A DNA stretch of 9,068 nt from Clostridia bacterium. Lineage in GTDB: Bacteria; Bacillota; Clostridia; Oscillospirales; Acutalibacteraceae. A model generated the notes under the pieces. The model was not told the origin of the DNA. It was given only the letters and a program-made list of their open reading frames with translations, and searched no databases. The position numbers were made by a program, and so were the translations under genes. The stretch lies in the NCBI GenBank assembly GCA_017939855.1, contig JAGAZW010000230.1, positions 1 through 9,068 on the forward strand. The letters are read 5' to 3'. Positions 1-5,412 of this stretch are shown piece after piece (position 1 is the first letter of the stretch; each line of letters opens with the position of its first letter).

Positions 1-674
1 GTGATTTTTCAAGTGCTGAAAAGGTATATGAATTTCTCGATAAATTCACAGATAAAAAACCCTTTATAAAAATAGGTATGGAACTTTTTTACGCAGCAGG
101 TCCCCAAATTGTTAAGGAAATAAAAAGAAGGGGACATAAAATTTTCCTTGACTTAAAGCTTCATGATATTCCAAATACAGTTAAAAAAGCAATGTCTGTT
201 CTTTCAAATTTAGACGTTGATATCTGCAATCTTCATGCATCCGGTACTGTGAAAATGATGGAAGCTGCTATCGAAGGTCTTACAAGAACTGATGGAACAA
301 GACCTTTGCTTATAGCGGTTACTCAGCTTACCTCTACAGACCAGGAAAGTATGGAAGAAGACCTTCTTATTAAAGAACCTATTGATAGAGTTGTTATGCA
401 CTATGCCTCTAATGCTAAAAAGGCCGGTCTTGACGGTGTTGTTTGTTCACCACTGGAGGCAGGTAAGGTTCATGAGGTTTGCGGTAAGGAATTTTTGACC
501 GTAACCCCGGGAGTTCGCTTTGCCGACGGTGACAAGGGTGATCAAAAGCGCGTTATGACACCGGCTCAGGCAAAAGAAATAGGCTCAGATTATATTGTTG
601 TTGGAAGACCTATTACCGCAGCCGAAGATCCTGTTGCGGCATATAATCGTTGTGTGGAAGAATTTGTCGGTTAA
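1..674 (+). CDS. pyrF: Orotidine 5'-phosphate decarboxylase, 5' end cut by window edge
   Basis: Cytoplasmic enzyme that decarboxylates OMP to UMP, the last step of de novo pyrimidine synthesis. The frame is open from base 3 and gives 223 visible residues. The visible protein begins DFSSAEKVYEF, which is the usual continuation of an N-terminal strand reading roughly 'xIVALDFSS', so only about ten residues are probably missing. An internal Met at base 78 is not the start, because the homologous sequence continues upstream of it. The catalytic loop DLKLHDIPNTV has Asp50, Lys52 and Asp55 of the visible fragment, matching the family DxKxxD triad. TPGVRF and the phosphate-binding GRPIT motif (about 201-205) follow near the C-terminus. 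This is the short bacterial OMP decarboxylase type. pyrE follows with a 14-base gap, as in many Firmicute pyr operons. No promoter is visible, so it is probably transcribed from upstream. The assignment is very secure; only the start is unknown. Confidence 0.97.
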   Translation, partial: DFSSAEKVYEFLDKFTDKKPFIKIGMELFYAAGPQIVKEIKRRGHKIFLDLKLHDIPNTVKKAMSVLSNLDVDICNLHASGTVKMMEAAIEGLTRTDGTRPLLIAVTQLTSTDQESMEEDLLIKEPIDRVVMHYASNAKKAGLDGVVCSPLEAGKVHEVCGKEFLTVTPGVRFADGDKGDQKRVMTPAQAKEIGSDYIVVGRPITAAEDPVAAYNRCVEEFVG

Positions 675-676
675 AC

Positions 677-681
677 GGAGG
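677..681 (+). promoter_or_regulatory. Ribosome binding site that fixes the pyrE start
   Basis: GGAGG lies three bases after the pyrF stop and seven bases before the ATG at 689. It settles the pyrE start at 689. An in-frame ATG at 650, which would overlap pyrF, has no such site and adds 13 residues not found in the family. Confidence 0.85.
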
Positions 682-688
682 TTTTGAA

Positions 689-1345
689 ATGGAGAGTTAT
701 AAAAGAGAGTTTATACAGTTTTTAGAAAATGCAGGCGTTTTAAAATTTGGAGATTTTACAGCTAAAAGCGGCAGGAAAATTCCTTATTTTATAAATGCCG
801 GTGATATAAAAACAGGTGAACAAATTTCAAAATTGGGTGAATTCTATGCTAAGGCATATATAGAAAAAGTAGGTAACAAAAAAACCGTTCTTTACGGACC
901 TGCCTATAAAGGTATCCCTATTGCAGTATCGGTAGCTGTTGCCCTTGCAAAGCAGGGTCTTGATGTACCCTTCTTCTTTAACAGGAAAGAAGAGAAGGAT
1001 CACGGCGAGGGCGGAGTATTTGTAGGCTACAAACCTACCAGCGGCGAAGAAATCGTAATAGTTGAAGACGTTATCACCGCAGGTACCGCTATCAGAGAGA
1101 GTATGGCTATTCTTACAAAGCTTGAAGGTACTAAAGTTGCCGCCACCTTTGTAATGGTAGACCGCAAAGAAAAAGGTCAGACCGAAAAGAGCGCTATGGC
1201 AGAGGTGGGCGAAGAATATGGTTTCCCCGTTTACTCGGTAGTTGACGTTTATGATATTATCGAATACCTCGAGGAAGACGATAAAAACAAAGAGAATGTT
1301 GAGCGCATAAAAAAATATCTAGAAGCAAACGGTGCAAAAGCATAA
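689..1345 (+). CDS. pyrE: Orotate phosphoribosyltransferase
   Basis: Transfers the phosphoribosyl group of PRPP to orotate, making OMP for PyrF next door. The 218-residue protein has the expected size and motifs in order: FTAKSGRKIPYFINAG (23-38); the GPAYKGIP loop (70-77); the flexible catalytic loop NRKEEKDHGEGG (98-109) with Lys100, Lys103 and His105; and the PRPP-binding signature IVIVEDVITAGTA (122-134) with acidic residues Glu126 and Asp127. The start at 689 is chosen because a GGAGG site sits seven bases upstream and the product begins MESYKREF, as family members do. It lies 14 bases downstream of pyrF and 35 bases upstream of pyrB, with no terminator between, so the three are probably one transcript. 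Nothing is broken or missing. Product assignment is very secure. Confidence 0.97.
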   Translation: MESYKREFIQFLENAGVLKFGDFTAKSGRKIPYFINAGDIKTGEQISKLGEFYAKAYIEKVGNKKTVLYGPAYKGIPIAVSVAVALAKQGLDVPFFFNRKEEKDHGEGGVFVGYKPTSGEEIVIVEDVITAGTAIRESMAILTKLEGTKVAATFVMVDRKEKGQTEKSAMAEVGEEYGFPVYSVVDVYDIIEYLEEDDKNKENVERIKKYLEANGAKA

Positions 1346-1380
1346 AATAAAAATTAAATTAGGAAAGGAGCTGGCTAAAG

Positions 1381-2478
1381 ATGCGAAGTCTTATTGATAT
1401 CGTTGATTTTTCGGTTGAAGAACTTGATGAATTGATGAAAACTGCTTGTGATATAAGTGAAAACCCCGAAAAGTATTCAAAAAAGTGCGTTGGCAAGAAA
1501 CTTGCAACACTCTTTTTTGAGCCGTCAACCAGAACAAGACTCAGTTTTGAAGCGGCTATGTACGAGCTTGGCGGAAATGTTATTGGATTTTCGGATGCGG
1601 GTAATTCATCTGCTTCAAAAGGAGAAAGTGTAGCTGATACGGCAAAGGTAATTAGCTGTTATGCCGATATAATTGCTATGCGGCATCCAAAGGCGGGGGC
1701 ACCTTATGTGGCGGCTGAAAATGCAACGATACCTGTCATCAATGCGGGTGATGGTGACCATTGCCATCCAACACAAACCCTTGCAGATCTACTAACAATC
1801 TATCGAGAAAAGGGAAGACTTTCAAATTTAACCGTTGGATTTTGTGGAGACTTGAAATACGGCAGAACGGTTCATTCTCTTATAGCGGCCCTTTCCAGAT
1901 ATGAAGGTGTAAGGATTGTACTTATATCGCCGGATGAACTTAAAATTCCGGAATTTGTTAAGCACGATATTCTTGATAAGAATCAGATGACATATATTGA
2001 AAAGAACTGTTTAGAGCAAGAGATACCTAATCTAGATATTCTCTATATGACACGTGTTCAACGAGAGCGTTTTGACGATCTTGATGAATATGAAAAGCTT
2101 AAGAACAGCTATATTCTTAATACACAAAAAATGTCACTTGCAAAACCGGATATGTGTGTTCTTCATCCGTTGCCTAGAGTTAATGAAATCAATGTATCAG
2201 TAGATAATGACCCAAGAGCCTGTTATTTTAAGCAGGTACAAAACGGCAAATATATGCGAATGGCACTGATTCTAAAGCTTTTAGAGGATGAAAAAAGGGA
2301 AATAAAGCATACGCACAAAAATGATGTAGTAATAAATGAAATTTATTGTACTAATCCTCGCTGCATAACATCTTGTGAACAAGAGCTTGAACATAAATAC
2401 AAATTAGTTGATAAACAAAACGGTATATACAGCTGTGTTTATTGTGAAAAAACGGCTAAAATGAAGGAGGAAAATTAA
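1381..2478 (+). CDS. pyrB: Aspartate carbamoyltransferase catalytic chain fused to a PyrI-like zinc ribbon
   Basis: Condenses carbamoyl phosphate with aspartate in the committed pyrimidine step. Residues 1-302 form a complete catalytic chain: FFEPSTRTRLSFE (45-57), Lys80 in the SASKGES loop, RHP (101-103), HPTQT (129-133), Arg162 in YGRTVHS, Arg225 in TRVQ and LHPLPR (261-266). All match the E. coli carbamoyl-phosphate and aspartate ligands by alignment from memory. The protein is 365 residues against about 310 for a plain catalytic chain. After a charged linker (303-321) the tail has Cys323-X4-Cys328-X23-Cys352-X2-Cys355. This is exactly the spacing of the zinc ligands Cys109, 114, 138 and 141 of E. 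coli PyrI, and CVYCEK resembles PyrI CKYCEK. PyrI's N-terminal nucleotide-binding domain is absent, and no pyrI gene is seen in the window. The start follows an AAAGGAG site ten bases upstream. The gene ends directly against the guaB ATG. The catalytic call is certain; the zinc-domain call is strong. Confidence 0.96.
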   Translation: MRSLIDIVDFSVEELDELMKTACDISENPEKYSKKCVGKKLATLFFEPSTRTRLSFEAAMYELGGNVIGFSDAGNSSASKGESVADTAKVISCYADIIAMRHPKAGAPYVAAENATIPVINAGDGDHCHPTQTLADLLTIYREKGRLSNLTVGFCGDLKYGRTVHSLIAALSRYEGVRIVLISPDELKIPEFVKHDILDKNQMTYIEKNCLEQEIPNLDILYMTRVQRERFDDLDEYEKLKNSYILNTQKMSLAKPDMCVLHPLPRVNEINVSVDNDPRACYFKQVQNGKYMRMALILKLLEDEKREIKHTHKNDVVINEIYCTNPRCITSCEQELEHKYKLVDKQNGIYSCVYCEKTAKMKEEN

Positions 2479-3984
2479 ATGGCAATTTTTATCAATGAAC
2501 CGTCCCATACTTTTAACGAATATCTACTTATTCCGGGTTACTCGTCGAGTGAGTGTGTACCTGCGAATGTTAGTTTAAAAACACCCTTAGTAAAATTTAA
2601 AAGGGGTGAAGAACCTGCCATTACCATGAACATTCCACTGGTTTCGGCAATAATGCAATCTGTATCGGGCGACCGACTAGCCGTAGCTCTTGCTACCGAG
2701 GGCGGAGTGTCATTCATTTATGGGTCACAGTCAATAGAAGATGAAGCCGCAATGGTGAAACGTGCAAAAGACTATAAAGCAGGTTTTGTAAAAAGTGACT
2801 CTAATGTTACTCCTGATGCGACAATGGCAGAACTTATAGCATTAAAAGAAAAAAACGGACACTCTACTGTAGCTGTAACAGAAGATGGTACGGCAAACGG
2901 TAAACTTTTAGGTATAGTTACCGGCAGAGATTATAGGGTAAGTCGTATGTCGCCTGAAACGAAGGTCAGAGAATTTATGACTCCGTTTGAAAAATTAGTA
3001 TGGGCAAAAGAGGGGACTACCCTTAAGGAAGCAAATGACATAATTTGGGATAATAAACTTAATTCCTTACCAATTATTGATGATAACGGAAATCTTTGCT
3101 ATTTTGTTTTCCGTAAAGACTATGATACACATAAACAAAATCCTAACGAACTACTTGATAAAGATAAACGCTATGTAGTGGGTGCAGGTATAAATACCCG
3201 AGACTATGCCGAGCGTGTTCCTGCGCTTATTGAAGCAGGCGCAGATGTTTTATGTATAGATTCATCAGAAGGCTTCTCAGAGTGGCAGAAGCTTACTATT
3301 GAATGGATACGTGAGCATTATGGCGATTCAGTTAAAGTAGGTGCAGGTAATGTTGTTGATGCCGACGGTTTCCGTTTTCTTGCTGATTGTGGTGCCGACT
3401 TTGTTAAGGTTGGAATTGGAGGCGGCTCTATTTGCATAACAAGAGAAACAAAGGGTATCGGGCGCGGACAGGCAACCGCATTAATTGAGGTTTGCAAAGC
3501 AAGAGATGAATATTATAAAGAAACGGGAATATATGTTCCTGTATGTTCCGACGGCGGTATCGTTTATGACCATCATTTAACATTAGCTCTGGCTATGGGT
3601 TCTGACTTTGTTATGTTGGGAAGATATTTTGCTCGTTTTGATGAAAGTCCCACCAATAAGGTTAATATTGGCGGCACTTATTATAAGGAGTATTGGGGCG
3701 AGGGCTCAGCAAGAGCTCGTAACTGGCAGAGATACGATTTAGGCGGAGATAAGAAGCTATCTTTCGAAGAAGGAGTAGATTCCTATGTTCCTTATGCCGG
3801 TACGCTCAAGGATAATGTTGCGCTGACACTTAGTAAAGTTAAGTCAACAATGTGCAACTGCGGTGCATTGTCAATTCCCGAGCTGCAGCAAAAAGCTAAA
3901 CTCACCTTAGTTAGTGCTACGAGTATTGTTGAGGGTGGTGCCCACGACGTTATTCAAAAGGAAAAAGGAGCACCGATTAAGTAA
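2479..3984 (+). CDS. guaB: IMP dehydrogenase, Tritrichomonas-like type
   Basis: Oxidises IMP to XMP with NAD, the committed step toward GMP. It is 501 residues long. The (beta/alpha)8 catalytic domain is interrupted at about residues 102-220 by a CBS-pair region (ending near VFRKDYD). The catalytic loop GIGGGSICITRE places the nucleophile at Cys319, with Thr321 beside it. Asp261 (IDSSEGF) is the cofactor-site aspartate. The mobile flap contains NWQRY with Arg418 and Tyr419, and Glu431. These numbers coincide with those reported for T. foetus IMPDH, and long stretches (for example HTFNEYLLIPG, STMCNCGAL, SIVEGGAHDV) match that protein as I remember it. Common bacterial GuaB is about 488 residues with a different flap. 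The start is fixed by AAGGAGG at 2464-2470, eight bases upstream, and the ATG abuts the pyrB stop, so translation is probably coupled. No terminator is evident between this gene and the purE promoter. Confidence 0.96.
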   Translation: MAIFINEPSHTFNEYLLIPGYSSSECVPANVSLKTPLVKFKRGEEPAITMNIPLVSAIMQSVSGDRLAVALATEGGVSFIYGSQSIEDEAAMVKRAKDYKAGFVKSDSNVTPDATMAELIALKEKNGHSTVAVTEDGTANGKLLGIVTGRDYRVSRMSPETKVREFMTPFEKLVWAKEGTTLKEANDIIWDNKLNSLPIIDDNGNLCYFVFRKDYDTHKQNPNELLDKDKRYVVGAGINTRDYAERVPALIEAGADVLCIDSSEGFSEWQKLTIEWIREHYGDSVKVGAGNVVDADGFRFLADCGADFVKVGIGGGSICITRETKGIGRGQATALIEVCKARDEYYKETGIYVPVCSDGGIVYDHHLTLALAMGSDFVMLGRYFARFDESPTNKVNIGGTYYKEYWGEGSARARNWQRYDLGGDKKLSFEEGVDSYVPYAGTLKDNVALTLSKVKSTMCNCGALSIPELQQKAKLTLVSATSIVEGGAHDVIQKEKGAPIK

Positions 3985-4001
3985 TTAAATATGGTTGTGC
4001 C

Positions 4002-4030
4002 TTGACACAGATTTCCTTGTGTGATATAAT
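4002..4030 (+). promoter_or_regulatory. Consensus extended -10 sigma-A promoter for the purine operon
   Basis: TTGACA at 4002-4007 and TATAAT at 4025-4030 are both perfect consensus and are separated by exactly 17 bases. A TG one base before the -10 hexamer (4022-4023) makes it an extended -10 element. Transcription should begin near 4036-4038, about ten bases before the riboswitch. It starts 18 bases after the guaB stop and points into purE. Such a strong promoter suits control by attenuation in the leader instead of by initiation. I saw no obvious PurBox or operator around it. Confidence 0.93.
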
Positions 4031-4047
4031 GATCAGGTAAATTTAAT

Positions 4048-4128
4048 GTGTTTTTTGCGACCGACGGATTTAATTGCGGAGCACCGCAGAGGAGCAAAAA
4101 ACACCGTGTTTTGCCGACCGTCTGGGTA
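4048..4128 (+). promoter_or_regulatory. ZTP/ZMP riboswitch (pfl motif) in the purE leader
   Basis: The leader folds as a ZTP-class aptamer, which binds ZMP (AICAR) or ZTP and usually turns purine and one-carbon genes on when 10-formyl-tetrahydrofolate is short. P1 is an 11-bp perfect helix, 4048-4058 with 4094-4104. P2 is TGCGG (4075-4079) with CCGCA (4084-4088), closed by an AGCA loop. It is followed by the conserved GAGGAGC (4089-4095). The 3' domain has the family signature GCCGACCGTCTGGG (4113-4126), in which GCC pairs back with GGGT as P3. The pseudoknot is GACGG (4063-4067) with CCGTC (4118-4122), a perfect 5-bp match. It sits between the promoter and a terminator, directly upstream of a purine operon. 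Recognition is by motif, helices and context; no covariance-model search was run. A PurR-type or purine riboswitch is less likely because their motifs are absent. Confidence 0.92.
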
Positions 4129-4171
4129 CATTTAACCTTTTAAAAGATTAAGTGTACCCATATATATTTTT
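4124..4171 (+). terminator. Intrinsic terminator of the riboswitch expression platform
   Basis: GGGTACA (4124-4130) pairs with TGTACCC (4153-4159). The helix extends inward through TTTAA (4131-4135) with TTAAG (4148-4152), giving 12 bp with one G-U pair, followed by ATATATATTTTT (4160-4171). The 5' arm GGGT (4124-4127) is also the 3' strand of riboswitch P3. Ligand-stabilised P3 and the terminator are therefore mutually exclusive, which predicts an ON switch. The U-tract is interrupted by As, so termination may be leaky. Confidence 0.85.
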
Positions 4172-4176
4172 GGGGG
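4172..4176 (+). promoter_or_regulatory. G5 ribosome binding site of purE, leaving the start ambiguous
   Basis: GGGGG directly follows the terminator U-tract. It is unlike the AGGAG sites of the neighbouring genes. It is three bases from the ATG at 4180 and nine from the ATG at 4186. Normal spacing favours 4186 (product MKKVGIIMG), but 4180 cannot be excluded. Confidence 0.55.
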
Positions 4177-4179
4177 AAA

Positions 4180-4674
4180 ATGGCTATGAAAAAAGTTGGA
4201 ATCATTATGGGCAGTGACAGTGATCTGCCTATTATCAAAAAAGCTACCGATATGTTAAATTCATTTGATGTTCCTTATGAAGTACATATTTATTCTGCTC
4301 ACAGAACACCCGTAGAAGCACGTAATTTTGCTTTAAACGCAAGAGCTGACGGCTTTGGCGTTTTAATTGCAGCAGCAGGAATGGCAGCCCATCTTGCAGG
4401 TGCTATTGCGGCAAATACTACCCTTCCGGTAATAGGAATACCTTGTAAATCGACTTGTCTTGACGGAATGGATGCTTTGCTGTCAACTGTACAAATGCCA
4501 ACAGGTATACCTGTTGCAACGGTTGCTATAAACGGAGGTGCTAATGCAGCACTTCTTGCAATGCAGATTTTAGCAGTAACTGATGAGGAACTTGTCAAAA
4601 AGCTTGACGATAAACGTAAATCTGATGCCGAGCTAGTACTCGCAAAGGATAAAAAAGTAATGGAAAGTTTATAA
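4180..4674 (+). CDS. purE: N5-carboxyaminoimidazole ribonucleotide mutase
   Basis: Converts N5-CAIR to CAIR in de novo purine synthesis. It is 164 residues from the first ATG, or 162 from the ATG at 4186, which has better ribosome-site spacing. The signature GSDSDLP is at 11-17, the catalytic SAHRTP at 39-44 (His41), and AAAGMAAHLAGAIAANT at 64-80 (His71). LDGMDALLSTVQMPTGIPV (94-112) is the normal active-site lid region. The AAHLAG stretch fits class I PurE (the mutase) and not the class II CO2-using carboxylase. Class I normally needs PurK to make N5-CAIR; no purK is in this window, so it must be elsewhere, or be dispensable at high CO2. This is the first gene of the riboswitch-controlled operon, with purC 32 bases downstream. 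Product certain, class likely. Confidence 0.96.
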   Translation: MAMKKVGIIMGSDSDLPIIKKATDMLNSFDVPYEVHIYSAHRTPVEARNFALNARADGFGVLIAAAGMAAHLAGAIAANTTLPVIGIPCKSTCLDGMDALLSTVQMPTGIPVATVAINGGANAALLAMQILAVTDEELVKKLDDKRKSDAELVLAKDKKVMESL

Positions 4675-4706
4675 TTTAACTTAAATATTAAAAGGAGTAA
4701 ATCATT

Positions 4707-5393
4707 ATGGAAAAGAAACTTGTTTACACTGGAAAAACAAAAGACGTATTCGCTTTGGATAACGGCAACTATTTGCTAAAGTTTAAAGATGATTGCACCG
4801 GTAAAGACGGTGTATTTGACCCGGGCGAAAATTCTGTAGGTCTTACAATTGACGGCGTTGGTGATGTAAACTTACGTATGTCTATTTACTTCTTTGAAAA
4901 GGTAAATGCTGCAGGCATTAAGACTCATTATGTAAGTGCAAATATGGATGATACTACAATGGAGGTGCTTCCTGCAAAGGTTTTTGGCAAGGGTCTAGAG
5001 GTTATCTGTCGCTATAAGGCTGTAGGTAGCTTCCTTCGTCGTTACAGTGATTATATTGAAGAGGGCGCAGACCTTCCGGCATACGTTGAAACCACCTTTA
5101 AAAACGACGAAAAGGGCGATCCGCTTGTAACTAAAGATGGCCTTGTTGATTTGGGCGTTATGACAGCAAAACAATATGATGATGTTAAAGATATGACCCA
5201 AAAAATCACTAAAATTGTTGCTGATGATCTTAAGGAAAAGGGTCTTGAGCTTTATGACATTAAGTTCGAATTCGGTTATGATCCAGATGGTAATGTTATG
5301 CTTATTGATGAGATTGCTTCGGGTAATATGCGTGTTTATAAAAACGGTGAATATATCGACCCGATGACACTTTCAAAACTTTTCTTTGCATAA
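4707..5393 (+). CDS. purC: SAICAR synthetase (phosphoribosylaminoimidazole-succinocarboxamide synthase), divergent
   Basis: ATP-dependent ligase joining CAIR and aspartate to give SAICAR, the step after PurE. It is 228 residues, near the usual 235-240. The N-terminal YTGKTKDVF (7-15) is the family ATP-grasp start. CRYKAVGSFLRRY (101-113) corresponds to the V-R-N-x-A-A-G-S-x-x-x-R-Y signature, FKNDEKGDPL (131-140) is the substrate-binding segment, and DIKFEFG (184-190) precedes the metal-binding DE at 201-202. The usual SPDxxRLW that follows DE is replaced by ASGNMRVY, so the Pro-Asp pair of the second family signature is missing. The C-terminus is also short, ending soon after. It is still placed correctly between purE and purF with an AAAGGAG site nine bases upstream, so I read it as a functional divergent subfamily and not a pseudogene. 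No frameshift or stop is seen. Confidence 0.92.
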   Translation: MEKKLVYTGKTKDVFALDNGNYLLKFKDDCTGKDGVFDPGENSVGLTIDGVGDVNLRMSIYFFEKVNAAGIKTHYVSANMDDTTMEVLPAKVFGKGLEVICRYKAVGSFLRRYSDYIEEGADLPAYVETTFKNDEKGDPLVTKDGLVDLGVMTAKQYDDVKDMTQKITKIVADDLKEKGLELYDIKFEFGYDPDGNVMLIDEIASGNMRVYKNGEYIDPMTLSKLFFA

Positions 5394-5412
5394 ATTTTAA
5401 AGGAGAATATAA

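Noticed and set aside
78..80. ATG as the start of pyrF
   Set aside because: The frame is open upstream to base 3 and encodes the expected family N-terminal sequence (DFSSAEKVYEF), so this Met is internal.
650..688. Upstream in-frame ATG giving a 13-residue longer PyrE
   Set aside because: It overlaps pyrF, has no ribosome binding site, and the added residues do not match the family; GGAGG supports the start at 689.
4048..4104. Inverted repeat GTGTTTTTTGC / GCAAAAAACAC, at first sight a terminator or transposon-end repeat
   Set aside because: It encloses the pfl-motif core and P2, sits just after a consensus promoter, and is best explained as riboswitch P1.
4100..4110. Short palindrome AACACCGTGTT as an operator site
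   Set aside because: It falls across the 3' edge of P1 and the linker to the riboswitch 3' domain; too short and better explained by the aptamer layout.
4299..4598. Open frame on the - strand inside purE
   Set aside because: It is an antisense shadow of a well-supported gene, with no ribosome site and no recognisable protein motif.
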